IMG/VR virus record: IMGVR_UViG_3300028800_000191
Span: 1 to 39,353 of that record
Length of the DNA stretch: 39,353 nucleotides
From: a virus
Direction: 5' to 3' (one strand)
The notes beneath the pieces are model-generated. The model was not told the origin of the DNA, searched no databases, and saw only the letters and a list, made by a program, of their open reading frames with translations. Position numbers and translations under genes: made by a program. Positions 20,858 to 29,261 of the stretch are shown piece after piece. The number at the start of each line of letters is the position of its first letter. The stretch's first letter is position 1.

Positions 20858-23191
20858 ATGTCATTGCAGTCTTTCCCTATTGTTGGACTGACTAAGGGAT
20901 TACAAAAAAATGTAAAGTCTGCAATGCTTCCAGAGCAAGCATGGGCTGTCCTTGAAAATTCCTACACTTACAGAGAAAGAGAATTAAAGCGCGAAGGAAA
21001 GAAATTCCTTGGAAGATTAAGAAGAGTTTTTACAGGTCAATCTCTAGGATCGACGTCCGCTGGCCCCACGACAATTACCCTAAATATTTTCACTCTTTCT
21101 TCAATTACAGAACCTCAAGCAGAAATTCAAGGAGGATCTCTAGTAATTACTGTGGGAGCACCTGATACTGCGACATTTACCGATTTAGGAAATGGAACAT
21201 TTTCAGTTACTGGAAAGGGAGTAGCTGCGGGTTCATCAATCAATTACATAACAGGTATCGCAACTCTAGTATTTACCTCATTGACTGGAGGCGGGGCGAT
21301 CACTGCCACTTTTGGCTATTTTACCACACTTCCAGTTATGGGGATTCCTCAGAGAGAAATACCAGCTATCAATGACGAACAAACAATCTGGTTCGATACG
21401 AAATATGCTTATATTTGGAATGGCACAGATTTCCAAGAATTTATTCCAGGAACCACATGGGACGGCACAAATGCCGATCTATTTTGGTCAGTGAATTATA
21501 GGGGTTCGTCAGCAGCGATTAGATTATTATTTACCACGAATGATGTCGCTGATGCAGGTGATCCAATTCGATATACAGACGGCACTACATGGACTACTTT
21601 TGCTCCCCTTGTCACCGCAACTTCTACTCTTTGGCAATGTAGAATGTTAGTTCCTTATTACGGAAGATTATTGGCATTTAATACATGGGAAGGCCTTACA
21701 GGCAGCGGAACAGGTGGTGCAGTCAACTTTTACAACAGATGTCGTTTCTCTCAATTAGGAGATCCTACAGATCAAACTTTAGGTTGGAGAACGGATATTT
21801 TTGGACGTGGGGGAATTGCAGATGCTCCCGTTACAGAGCAAATCATTAGTGCTACATTTATTAAAAACACTCTTGTGGTGGATTTCGAAAAATCAACATG
21901 GCAATTAAGATATCAGGGGGAAAATGGAACGCCATTCATTTGGGAAAGAGTGTCTGCTGATTTTGGGAGCGAGTCTACTTTTTCTTCTGTATTGTTTGAT
22001 AACCATAGGTTGGTTGTGGGTGACAAAGCCATCACAGCAGCAACATCAATCGGAGTACAAAGAGCTGATCTTGACATTCCCGATCAAGTATTCCAATTCA
22101 AGAACGCAAATAATGGCGTAGAAAGAGTCACGGGAATAAGGGATTATAAAAGGGAACTGGTATTTTGGAATTATCCCGATTCTCAGACGCAAGCAGCAAT
22201 TGGTGTGCCAATAACATTTCCAAACAAAGTTTTGGTATACAATTATCGTAATAATTCCTGGGCTATTTTTAGAGATTCCATCACAGTATTTGGAACTTTT
22301 CAGAGTAGCAGCAATATTACGTGGGATAGCTTGGAAACATTCTGGGACGATGAGACAGTTTATTGGGATGATCCTGATACTCAAAGCCTATTTCCTATTA
22401 TTGTTTGCGGGAACCAACAGGGCTTTGTTTCATGTTATGGCTATCCTTCCCCCTCTCAAAGATCAACAGTGCAAGCAAACGACCAAGAAACGCTTACAAT
22501 ACAGGCTATTAGTCTTTCTCTTGGCTCGATTGTAGTGACATCTGTAAATAACGGCCTTATTGCAAATGAAATAATATACATCAGCAACATGAATTTTATA
22601 GATAGCACGACGATGTTGCCCGTCACGACAAACTTAAATAATGGGATTTATCAAGTTCAGCCGATTGATGCCAATACATTTCAATTATTTAAATGGGATT
22701 TTACAAATCAAGAATATGTAAATAATTTCTCATTCACTCCTGTTCCTTCAACATCGACGTATGTAGGGGGTGGACGTATAACTCTTTTCCCTAAAATGAA
22801 TTTGCTTTCTAAGGATATAAATATCTATCAAGGCAAGAGTTTACAAACTAAACTTTCACGATTAGATTTTCTAATGCAATCCGTTTCTGGAGGAGCCGTT
22901 ACAGTTAAATTATTTTTAAACTCTTCTGCAAACGCATCAACTCCTGGAGAAATAGGGAATAATAATCTAGTTTGGAATAGCCACATGAGTATTGATGCCA
23001 AACCTCCATTCTACACTCCAGGATCAGATTACTCATGGTTCAGATTCTATGCGACACTATCAGCACAATATTTTAGCATCAATATTACCTATGACGATAA
23101 TCAAATGAATACCTTGTCAACACATTCAAATGCTGCTACACTTTACGGAATTAATGCTTGGTGTCGTCCTGGAGGGAAAAATGTCTTCTAA
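20858..23191 (+). CDS. Large tail/stabilisation structural protein
   Basis: A 777-residue, beta-rich protein in the position where P22-like phages encode tail stabilisation (gp10-like) proteins. It begins 'LQSFPIVGLTKGLQKNVKSAMLPEQAWAVLENSYTYRERELKREG', a signature of tail hub-like proteins that bind the portal/adaptor. Around residues 545-640 lies an FCCH-like module ('GSIVVTSVNNGLIANEIIYISNM ... LNNGIYQVQPIDANTFQLF'). Assignment by length, position and beta content, not by a firm motif. Confidence 0.6.
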   Translation: MSLQSFPIVGLTKGLQKNVKSAMLPEQAWAVLENSYTYRERELKREGKKFLGRLRRVFTGQSLGSTSAGPTTITLNIFTLSSITEPQAEIQGGSLVITVGAPDTATFTDLGNGTFSVTGKGVAAGSSINYITGIATLVFTSLTGGGAITATFGYFTTLPVMGIPQREIPAINDEQTIWFDTKYAYIWNGTDFQEFIPGTTWDGTNADLFWSVNYRGSSAAIRLLFTTNDVADAGDPIRYTDGTTWTTFAPLVTATSTLWQCRMLVPYYGRLLAFNTWEGLTGSGTGGAVNFYNRCRFSQLGDPTDQTLGWRTDIFGRGGIADAPVTEQIISATFIKNTLVVDFEKSTWQLRYQGENGTPFIWERVSADFGSESTFSSVLFDNHRLVVGDKAITAATSIGVQRADLDIPDQVFQFKNANNGVERVTGIRDYKRELVFWNYPDSQTQAAIGVPITFPNKVLVYNYRNNSWAIFRDSITVFGTFQSSSNITWDSLETFWDDETVYWDDPDTQSLFPIIVCGNQQGFVSCYGYPSPSQRSTVQANDQETLTIQAISLSLGSIVVTSVNNGLIANEIIYISNMNFIDSTTMLPVTTNLNNGIYQVQPIDANTFQLFKWDFTNQEYVNNFSFTPVPSTSTYVGGGRITLFPKMNLLSKDINIYQGKSLQTKLSRLDFLMQSVSGGAVTVKLFLNSSANASTPGEIGNNNLVWNSHMSIDAKPPFYTPGSDYSWFRFYATLSAQYFSINITYDDNQMNTLSTHSNAATLYGINAWCRPGGKNVF

Positions 23192-23375
23192 TGCAATTCG
23201 AGATAGTGATTTTATTCGGGCTAGAAAAAAGGTGGAAAAATGGGGATTAGATCTTCATATGGAAGCTGGAGACGAAGGAGATGACATCGTCTATTCGGTA
23301 AAAAACAGATTATTTTCTTCCATTGATATAGATGATATAATCGAATGGATAAATGAGGAATTTGAAGAAAAATGA
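23181..23375 (+). CDS. Small acidic hypothetical protein
   Basis: 64 residues from ATG 23181, preceded by GGAGGG, overlapping the end of the large tail gene by 11 bases. Acidic and helical ('SSIDIDDIIEWINEEFEEK'). No family recognised; coupled by ATGA to the following gene. Confidence 0.5.
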   Translation: MSSNAIRDSDFIRARKKVEKWGLDLHMEAGDEGDDIVYSVKNRLFSSIDIDDIIEWINEEFEEK

Positions 23376-23854
23376 CTAGACCTGTCGGATATGCATTAAT
23401 ATCAAATCAACTTCCAATATCGCAAGAATTCCCCAGTGAGCCAGATCAATTTCTTGAAACGCTTACTCTATGGGAGAAAAGAGTTTCCAGCGCAGTAAAT
23501 TCAAAAGAAGATGGACTCCACACCGTTCAGGAATCTTTGAGTTTTAAGCAATATTTCACTGTTCAAATGCCAGGAGTTTTTAGAAATGTCTACAGAAAAT
23601 GCTTTGACATGGTCTTCTTAAATGGAGGTGTGCCAATAGCTGGCGGAGCAACCGTCTCATTTCCTCATGATATTATCGGGCTGATGTTTGCAGGAGATAT
23701 AAAAGCAGATTGTACGAGTGCTACTCCAACTTATTTTTCAGTAATGGGACAACCCACAGTTTATCTTGATGCAACCAATGTGAATTTCACAAATCCACTG
23801 AGTAGCGTTGCATTAACGGATGTGATTGTGATCGCTGAGTATCTGAAGAATTAA
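23372..23854 (+). CDS. Hypothetical virion-associated protein
   Basis: A 160-residue protein. A helical N-terminal third ('EFPSEPDQFLETLTLWEKRVSSAVNSKEDG') precedes a beta-rich domain ('VFRNVYRKCFDMVFLNGGVPIAGGATVSFPHDI'). This order resembles short phage tail proteins with a capping beta domain. Its 3' end overlaps a leftward gene by 68 bases. Confidence 0.55.
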   Translation: MTRPVGYALISNQLPISQEFPSEPDQFLETLTLWEKRVSSAVNSKEDGLHTVQESLSFKQYFTVQMPGVFRNVYRKCFDMVFLNGGVPIAGGATVSFPHDIIGLMFAGDIKADCTSATPTYFSVMGQPTVYLDATNVNFTNPLSSVALTDVIVIAEYLKN

Positions 23855-23975
23855 TGTTTTTCAATTTATGTATTTCTAATAATACCCTTTTTTCCATTTC
23901 GCACATATGATGGTGCAATCCTGCTTGTGCAATAATTGTGATAACAGGAATAACAAAATAAATAAATATTTTCAT
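23787..23975 (-). CDS. Small signal/anchor-bearing protein (leftward island)
   Basis: A 62-residue leftward protein whose ATG overlaps the previous leftward stop (ATGA) and is preceded by AAAGGA. The N-terminus 'MKIFIYFVIPVITIIAQAGLHH' is a membrane segment or signal peptide. The C-terminal part reads through the end of the opposite-strand gene, so the true protein may be under two-strand constraint. Confidence 0.5.
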   Translation of the reverse strand: MKIFIYFVIPVITIIAQAGLHHHMCEMEKRVLLEIHKLKNINSSDTQRSQSHPLMQRYSVDL

Positions 23976-24142
23976 TTTTTATCCTTTATGGGCATCCCCA
24001 TCATGGAAAGAATGGTTTCGACTACGGTAATTCGAGTTTCTAGATTATTCATACGACTGTCTAATCCTCTCATTTGAACTATCAACCATCCAAATCCCGC
24101 TCCCATCATACCTATAAGCGACCAAAATTGAATATTATCCAT
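23972..24142 (-). CDS. Small membrane coiled-coil protein (leftward island)
   Basis: A 56-residue leftward protein with AAGGAGTG upstream of its ATG at 24142. 'FWSLIGMMGAGFGWLIVQM' is a membrane helix, followed by 'LDSRMNNLETRITVVETIL', a short coiled coil. The plan matches that of the leftward proteins at 28432-29119 (one helix, then heptads with 'R-x-x-x-LE/IE'). Confidence 0.6.
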   Translation of the reverse strand: MDNIQFWSLIGMMGAGFGWLIVQMRGLDSRMNNLETRITVVETILSMMGMPIKDKK

Positions 24143-24254
24143 TTTTCACTCCTTTTTGCATCCAATTTACCACCCTAACAAGATATTTTCTATTAAACAA
24201 AGAAGTTGATATATGCAAAAATCTTTAATAACGTAAAGAAAAAATGGGTGTAAT

Positions 24255-25019
24255 ATGCCGAATTGGGGAAATGCTGCAACAGGAACAGTGTCTGGAGCAG
24301 GTATTGGTTCTGTAGGTGGGCCAATTGGAGCAGGAATTGGTGGATTAGTAGGGTTAGTGGGAGGGTTATTTGGTAAAGGTGGTGGTAAGAAAGACAAATT
24401 TAGTCAAATAGGAAACCTTAATCCACAGCAAAATCAACAGTTGGGAAATGTTCTAAATCAGGCGAATGCATCAGGGCAAGCTGGAGGAAATTACAATCTT
24501 GCAGAACAGTATCAAAATAGAATGCTACAAGGAGATCCTGAGGCGTATGCACAATGGGCTCAGCCATATGAAACCCAATTTAATGAGCAAATGCTTCCTG
24601 GAATAGCTGAAAGATTTGCTGGCTTATCTGGAGCACATGGAAACCCAGCTAATTATTCAGGATTTGGCCAAGCTATCGGGGGCGCAGCAACTCAATTTAA
24701 ATCTAATCTCGCATCTCTGTATGCGCAAATTCAACAACAAGCGGCTCAACATGCAACAGGTCAATATAACACCCTAAATTCTCTTGGTTTAGGTACTCAA
24801 GCATTTCAAAATGCTTATCAACCGGGAAGTGTAGGAGCTTTAGGACAAATAGCTTCTGGAGCTGGTCAAGGAATTGGTCAGGGTATTGGTCAAAAAATAG
24901 GCACTAATTTTAGTAATATGTTCCAACAGGGACAGACACAAAATCAATCTATCCAAGATACGTTTGGTCCAAATGCAGGAAATGGAACTTATAACCCTTA
25001 CTCAGGCTACCAAGGATAA
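24255..25019 (+). CDS. Ejection-type virion protein, Gly-rich N-terminus
   Basis: A 254-residue protein. Residues 7-45 ('ATGTVSGAGIGSVGGPIGAGIGGLVGLVGGLFGKGGG') form a Gly/Ala-rich membrane-active segment, followed by a Gln/Asn/Ala-rich helical body. Such proteins follow tail genes in short-tailed phages and are usually internal proteins delivered with the DNA (P22 gp7/gp20-like in plan). No enzymatic motif. It heads a run of three contiguous genes to 27747. Confidence 0.6.
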   Translation: MPNWGNAATGTVSGAGIGSVGGPIGAGIGGLVGLVGGLFGKGGGKKDKFSQIGNLNPQQNQQLGNVLNQANASGQAGGNYNLAEQYQNRMLQGDPEAYAQWAQPYETQFNEQMLPGIAERFAGLSGAHGNPANYSGFGQAIGGAATQFKSNLASLYAQIQQQAAQHATGQYNTLNSLGLGTQAFQNAYQPGSVGALGQIASGAGQGIGQGIGQKIGTNFSNMFQQGQTQNQSIQDTFGPNAGNGTYNPYSGYQG

Positions 25020-25021
25020 TT

Positions 25022-26266
25022 ATGGTACAAATTCTTCCCCCTAAAACGAGTCTAGGAAATCAATTTGGTCAGGCAGTAGGAAGCGGTCTATCTTCAGGAA
25101 TTCAACAAGGTAATCAGGTAGGATTTCAACGTGGAATGCTTCAGGATGCTCTTAAAAATTTAGAAAATCTTCCAAAAGAAACAACTCCCTTTCAATTAGC
25201 TAGTAAATTAATGCAGGCTACGGCGGGTATTCCTGGAGCTGAAAGATATGTGGGTCAGTTATATCCTCTTTTGCTTGGTCAATTAAGATCAGACCAAGCT
25301 TTTGGACAGAATGACAATGGTCAGGGACAAGGTGGTCAATTTGAGAGCAACGGAGAATCTTCTTATGGTCAAACTGCACAATCTTTAACTCCTAGTGCAT
25401 CGCAATCGCCAGGCGGAGAATCAGGAGGAATACTTGGATCTATCATTCCTCAAGATCAGATCATAAAGCAAGCTCAACAATACGGCCAAAATACAGGAAC
25501 AGGAATTGAAGGTGCTAATCAATATCAACAATATTTATCAGGACAAAATAAGCTTGCACAGCAGCAGAGACTTTCAGCAGAACAAAAAGCTTCCGATATA
25601 GGAATTCCTAATGAAGAATTGCCCGCTTTTATGCAGCTAGGACAAAGACATAAAAACGCTAAAACTTTAGATGATTGGGTAAGAGCGACGGATAGAGATT
25701 ACAAAGAATACAGAAATTTAAGTAAGTCTTTGGATTCTAAAACATATCCAGGAACGATTAGAGGTTTACTTGCTGGCCCATCTGTTAGAGAGGGGAGATT
25801 AAAAGAACTGGATAGCACAGTAAAAAGATTGGTAAATATGGGGTTTGAACCTCAAGTCAGAGAAAAACTTTCTTCGGCTGGATTATCTCCGGCAGAAGTC
25901 GAAGAAAGATTACATCCTTTTTCGAATGAGACAAAAATTGAATTAAGCAAACTTCCTTCCCAAGGGCCAATTTTCCAATCGGAAAAAAATCTTGGTAAAA
26001 AAGAGGAATATGTAAAAGAATTCCTCCAGAAAAATGTTAACAATGATACCTCTCTTTTAGCGCTTCGCAACCGTCTATGGCAAGATAAAGGATATGATTG
26101 GAAAAGGATCTCCAAGATAATGAATGAAGCTTTAGATCCACAAAAACTCACAGCAGCGCAGACCAATGAACTTGGAATTTTAGAGACAGAACCTCCCCGC
26201 CAATCCTTAAATTATATTTTTAGAGACATCGGAAACTTCCTAAATGCAACAGAAGGTCAAAAATGA
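25022..26266 (+). CDS. Ejection-type virion protein
   Basis: A 414-residue protein with AAGGA upstream. 'SLGNQFGQAVGSGLSSGIQQGNQVGFQRGML' at the N-terminus and a Gln/Gly-rich region to about residue 185, then a charged helical C-terminal half. Composition and position between two similar genes indicate an internal/ejected protein. Function in infection cannot be read further. Confidence 0.55.
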   Translation: MVQILPPKTSLGNQFGQAVGSGLSSGIQQGNQVGFQRGMLQDALKNLENLPKETTPFQLASKLMQATAGIPGAERYVGQLYPLLLGQLRSDQAFGQNDNGQGQGGQFESNGESSYGQTAQSLTPSASQSPGGESGGILGSIIPQDQIIKQAQQYGQNTGTGIEGANQYQQYLSGQNKLAQQQRLSAEQKASDIGIPNEELPAFMQLGQRHKNAKTLDDWVRATDRDYKEYRNLSKSLDSKTYPGTIRGLLAGPSVREGRLKELDSTVKRLVNMGFEPQVREKLSSAGLSPAEVEERLHPFSNETKIELSKLPSQGPIFQSEKNLGKKEEYVKEFLQKNVNNDTSLLALRNRLWQDKGYDWKRISKIMNEALDPQKLTAAQTNELGILETEPPRQSLNYIFRDIGNFLNATEGQK

Positions 26267-27747
26267 CCGCTATTGCTCAAGCTCTTGCTCAGGGATATGG
26301 TGGAGAAGAAATCATAAAGTATTTGAAAAGAGCATTTCCAAAGATGGCTCCGAGCATTGCTAAAGCGACAGCAAATGGTTATGGAGCTGATCAGATACTT
26401 AAATATGTGAGCCGTTTACTTGAAGATGAAAAGCCTACAAAAGGTTTATCACCTCATGAAATTGAGAAAGGAAATCAAGAGAGAACAAATAAACTTGGAA
26501 AACAAATATTAGGTTCCGCAGCGACAGGATTAGGACTTTCTGCATTTGCTAAAAATGTTCCGAATATAATCAAAGGTGCGCAACAAGCAATCGGAACTCC
26601 CTCTCTTCAATTACCTAATAGCGGAACTTCAGTAGGATCAAACATAGGCCCAAAGCCAATGGCGGGTGCTCCCATTACACCTCCGCCTATCAATGCCTCC
26701 TCACCAGTTGCGCCAGGAACGCCTATTCAACCACAGGCTGTCCAACCAGTCCAACCACCTCAACAAAACGCTCCTAACGTCGACTCTTCTCAAATTATCG
26801 CAGATATGGGTATCGGCTCACAAGTTAAGAACTTAGCAGAAGCTGGGAATGATCCAGAAGCCATCGCGACCGCTGTTGGAATATCTCTAAAACCCAATCA
26901 GAAGAAATGGCTGGAAGAACAAATCAAAGCTGGAACAGCAAAATCTCTTCCAGAAATGATCTCAGATTTTCTATCAAATCCTTCATCTAATGAGAAAAAA
27001 TCTCCTGAAATTGCAGAAAATATGCAAAAACAAGCTCAAAATTCTAAAGTTGAGCGTATAAATACGGAAAATGGAGGTTATTATGAAGGCCCAAATTTTG
27101 AGCAAACTGGAACGGCTAAAAAGCTAAAAAAAATTGAAGAAGAAAAGCCAATTGAAAAGGGTTCTATTGTCGCAACTCCATCGGGTGAATCTGGAACTAT
27201 TAAATCTCTCAGAAATAAAGAAGCTTTGATCGATGAAGATGGAAAACTTCATAAAGTTAAAAAAGAAGATTTAGTTCAGATTCCTGAAAACATTAGAAAT
27301 CAGAACTTTGAAGAAATACTGGATAAATATTTTCATCAGTTTCCAGAAGAAGGTGAGGGAAGTCTTTCAGATAATCTTTCCGGAGCATCCTATTCCCCTG
27401 GTCACGGAATTTTTCCTTCACAAACTTTGGTCTCTTTTATCGATTCTCCTCATAAAATATATCTTTATGAAAATGTAGAACCAGAATTATTCGACACAAT
27501 TTCTGAAGGAACTGGAACAACCAAAACAAGTGGTGGAACGGGATTACCTGGAAAATATCGTGTTGGATTATTTGACTCTCGTGGAGGCCCATTTCAAAAA
27601 GTTAGAGAAAATCCTGAAAAGTATCCATTCACTGTTTTTAATGTTGAATATAGTATGTTTGGTGACCTAGCACAAACACTTAAACAAAGAAGATTAAGAA
27701 AAAAACGAGAAGATCGTGAAAAACAAAAAAGAAACAAGTCCTCCTAA
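26263..27747 (+). CDS. Large ejection-type protein with KTSC-like C-terminal domain
   Basis: A 494-residue protein, ATGA-coupled to the gene upstream. An N-terminal helical duplication ('YGGEEIIKYLKRAFPKMAPSIAKATANGYGADQILKYVSRLL'), a Pro/Gln-rich linker (about 130-170), a small KOW-like stretch ('GSIVATPSGESGTIKSLRNKEALIDEDGKLHKVKKEDL', about 303-340), and a C-terminal segment ('SFIDSPHKIYLYENVEPELFDTI ... GKYRVGLFDSRGGPFQKV') resembling a KTSC domain. The last 30 residues are very basic, so DNA contact is plausible. Confidence 0.55.
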   Translation: MTAIAQALAQGYGGEEIIKYLKRAFPKMAPSIAKATANGYGADQILKYVSRLLEDEKPTKGLSPHEIEKGNQERTNKLGKQILGSAATGLGLSAFAKNVPNIIKGAQQAIGTPSLQLPNSGTSVGSNIGPKPMAGAPITPPPINASSPVAPGTPIQPQAVQPVQPPQQNAPNVDSSQIIADMGIGSQVKNLAEAGNDPEAIATAVGISLKPNQKKWLEEQIKAGTAKSLPEMISDFLSNPSSNEKKSPEIAENMQKQAQNSKVERINTENGGYYEGPNFEQTGTAKKLKKIEEEKPIEKGSIVATPSGESGTIKSLRNKEALIDEDGKLHKVKKEDLVQIPENIRNQNFEEILDKYFHQFPEEGEGSLSDNLSGASYSPGHGIFPSQTLVSFIDSPHKIYLYENVEPELFDTISEGTGTTKTSGGTGLPGKYRVGLFDSRGGPFQKVRENPEKYPFTVFNVEYSMFGDLAQTLKQRRLRKKREDREKQKRNKSS

Positions 27748-27814
27748 AACTTCAACTGCCTTACTAAGGTATTTCATAAAGCAGTTGGAGAAAGCAGCTA
27801 AAAAAAATAAGTAG
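27716..27814 (+). CDS. Possible basic micropeptide, GTG start
   Basis: A 32-codon frame starting inside the end of the ejection gene, with AGAAG upstream of GTG 27716. It encodes a Lys-rich helix ('TALLRYFIKQLEKAAKKNK'). No family, and small enough to be chance; it otherwise fills a gap between two genes. Confidence 0.3.
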   Translation: MKNKKETSPPKTSTALLRYFIKQLEKAAKKNK

Positions 27815-27819
27815 GCTAT

Positions 27820-27942
27820 ATGACAATTGAACAAGAACCGGAAAATAAAAATGAAGTCGAAAAAAACTCTAAAGTTCTTACCGACCTCAGCTTTATCAAG
27901 AAATTGATTGATAAGTTTAAGAATAAAAAATCTAAGGAATAA
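27820..27942 (+). CDS. Small charged hypothetical protein
   Basis: A 40-residue frame with TAGG near the ATG at 27820. 'EKNSKVLTDLSFIKKLIDKFKNKKSKE' is an amphipathic basic helix. Its last bases overlap the end of the leftward gene 27932-28129. Last rightward gene before the leftward island. Confidence 0.4.
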   Translation: MTIEQEPENKNEVEKNSKVLTDLSFIKKLIDKFKNKKSKE

Positions 27943-28129
27943 TGAGAGTCTCTTCTAATTTTTCGCAGGTGGAAGAACTCATAGTTATTGTGAAGTAATT
28001 TTCATCAACTGTATAAAACTTTACTTCAACATTGAAATCCCCATATTTCTGGATATATATCCTTGAAATTTCGTCTAAGTTAACGTAATGATATTTATTT
28101 GTTAAGTCACTTAATTTAAACCATTTCAT
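27932..28129 (-). CDS. Small hypothetical protein (leftward island)
   Basis: A 65-residue leftward protein with AGGAAAA before its ATG. Beta-rich with 'YHYVNLDEISRIYIQKYGDFNVEVKFYTVDENYFTITMS', a pattern seen in small phage and bacterial proteins of unknown function. Last gene of the leftward island. Confidence 0.55.
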   Translation of the reverse strand: MKWFKLSDLTNKYHYVNLDEISRIYIQKYGDFNVEVKFYTVDENYFTITMSSSTCEKLEETLIIP

Positions 28130-28163
28130 TGATTTTCCTCATCAGTGATTTCCATTTCTAGCC

Positions 28164-28445
28164 TCAATTTTTTCTATTTTCTTTTATTATTTTTCTAGAA
28201 TTTTCCATAAATTCCAAAAATCCTTCTGTTTTCTCTTCTACTATTTTCTCAATCAACTTCATCATATCTATTTCGCATATACGATTAATTTCACTAGAGG
28301 GGATTCTAAAATCACTTCTAGAACCTATGCCAGTTCTAAACGCTTGTATGCGACCATTAGCAATACCTTTACGAACCGTATTAGGATGTATGCGAACTAT
28401 TTCTGCGAATTCCATAACGGTTAAAAATTCTTTAGTTTCTTTCAT
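28164..28445 (-). CDS. Excisionase/MerR-like helix-turn-helix protein
   Basis: A 93-residue leftward protein. Residues 7-55 ('FLTVMEFAEIVRIHPNTVRKGIANGRIQAFRTG ... DFRIPSSEI') match the HTH_17/excisionase-type winged helix: 'LTVxEFAxxxxxHxxTVRxxIxxGxIxAxRxG ... RIPxSE'. The C-terminal half is a charged helix that may dimerise. No integrase is present, so it is more likely a regulator of this island or of the facing tail fibre genes than an excisionase. It overlaps the upstream leftward gene by 14 bases. Confidence 0.75.
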   Translation of the reverse strand: MKETKEFLTVMEFAEIVRIHPNTVRKGIANGRIQAFRTGIGSRSDFRIPSSEINRICEIDMMKLIEKIVEEKTEGFLEFMENSRKIIKENRKN

Positions 28446-28626
28446 TTTTAGACTCCAAAAATCTCTGCATCATTTGGACATATCTTTCTTCAATAGTACA
28501 AAGTCTTCCATGAAAATCTTTCATCTCTTTTGCGTTTTCATTTTGTACTTTCATAGTTTCTCTATGCATGTAAAAACATGCTCCTATAGTAGATCCTGCA
28601 ATCGCCATTACTTGATACCAATCCAT
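28432..28626 (-). CDS. Small membrane coiled-coil protein, member 1 of island family
   Basis: A 64-residue leftward protein. Membrane segment 'WYQVMAIAGSTIGACFYM' then 'KEMKDFHGRLCTIEERYVQMMQRF'. The 'EMKDFHxRLCxIEE' motif is shared with the third member at 28919-29119, showing duplication. Its start lies next to a 29-base direct repeat that includes the ribosome site GAGG. Confidence 0.65.
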   Translation of the reverse strand: MDWYQVMAIAGSTIGACFYMHRETMKVQNENAKEMKDFHGRLCTIEERYVQMMQRFLESKNERN

Positions 28627-28655
28627 AAAACCTCAAATAAAAATGCTTTAGTTTC
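28627..28655 (-). repeat. 29-base direct repeat, copy 1
   Basis: Identical to 28888-28916. On the leftward strand it carries the GAGG ribosome site of the 28432-28626 gene and the end of the upstream spacer. A shortened 12-base copy occurs at 29121-29132. The repeats mark tandem duplication of a gene with its translation start. Confidence 0.85.
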
Positions 28656-28887
28656 TAACATGTTCAACCTTAGATGCTGCTAATTCTTGTGAAACCAATC
28701 CTTTTATGTAAATTATTGTTTCTATTTTTGTAAGTCGATTTTCAATCGAAGAAAATCTCCTCTCAATTTCTAAAAAACGATGATCTACATCATTAAATTT
28801 CCCATTCATCCAAATTACCGATCCTAAAATTCCACCTAGCACTATTACTGTATCAACGTGTTTCTTGACCCACCCATTTTTTTCCAC
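28648..28887 (-). CDS. Small membrane coiled-coil protein, member 2 of island family
   Basis: A 79-residue leftward protein with a membrane helix ('VDTVIVLGGILGSVIWM') and a heptad region 'FNDVDHRFLEIERRFSSIENRLTKIETIIYI'. Same plan as its neighbours but without the 'DFHxRL' motif. The 29-base repeat upstream supplies its GAGG ribosome site. Confidence 0.65.
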   Translation of the reverse strand: MEKNGWVKKHVDTVIVLGGILGSVIWMNGKFNDVDHRFLEIERRFSSIENRLTKIETIIYIKGLVSQELAASKVEHVRN

Positions 28888-28916
28888 AAAACCTCAAATA
28901 AAAATGCTTTAGTTTC
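28888..28916 (-). repeat. 29-base direct repeat, copy 2
   Basis: Identical to 28627-28655 and placed in the same way just upstream of the start of gene 28648-28887. Confidence 0.85.
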
Positions 28917-28918
28917 AA

Positions 28919-29119
28919 TTATTTTTCTCTATTTTTTTCTTCGATTACACATAATCTAGCATGAAAATCTTTCATTTCTTGGTGAATAGCATTTATCAAC
29001 TCACGCATTCCTTCTAATTTGCTATCCATATGTCTGTAATCTGCACGAGATTCCGTACGATTCCATAAAAACAATCCAAAAACACCAACAAAAAAAATTG
29101 AAAACTGAATCCAATCCAT
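28919..29119 (-). CDS. Small membrane coiled-coil protein, member 3 of island family
   Basis: A 66-residue leftward protein. Membrane helix 'FSIFFVGVFGLFLW' followed by 'RADYRHMDSKLEGMRELINAIHQEMKDFHARLCVIEEK', a pattern I have seen in short phage and prophage proteins of unknown function. First gene of the island. A partial copy (12 bases) of the repeat lies before its start. Confidence 0.65.
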   Translation of the reverse strand: MDWIQFSIFFVGVFGLFLWNRTESRADYRHMDSKLEGMRELINAIHQEMKDFHARLCVIEEKNREK

Positions 29120-29167
29120 AAAACCTCAAATTTACTTTTTACACACTTATCTTAACATAACACGTGA

Positions 29168-29187
29168 TTATTTGTTAATACAAATAA
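29168..29187. promoter_or_regulatory. Operator-like perfect inverted repeat
   Basis: TTATTTGT-TAAT-ACAAATAA: eight-base perfect arms around a four-base spacer, in the 142-base divergent region between the leftward island and the tail fibre genes. A CACGTG palindrome precedes it at 29161-29166. Likely a binding site for a dimeric regulator, for instance the helix-turn-helix protein of the island. Confidence 0.5.
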
Positions 29188-29202
29188 ATCTTTGTCACTT
29201 CT

Positions 29203-29231
29203 TTGACTTAAATACTTTTCTTTAATATTTT
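29203..29231 (+). promoter_or_regulatory. Promoter-like sequence for the tail fibre genes
   Basis: TTGACT (29203-29208), 17 bases, TATTTT (29226-29231). The -35 box is near consensus, the -10 weaker. It would start transcription about 25 bases before the ATG at 29262. AAGG precedes that ATG. Confidence 0.5.
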
Positions 29232-29261
29232 TAGGTCAACAGCAACAAAAAAGGTTTTTTT

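Noticed and set aside
28164-28445. Integration module (excisionase with integrase)
   Set aside because: The protein has an excisionase-like fold, but no tyrosine or serine recombinase is found in the window and no attachment-site repeat is seen at tRNA ends.
28627-28916. CRISPR-like repeat pair
   Set aside because: Only two full copies, 232 bases apart, with a coding gene between them; they are duplicated gene leaders.
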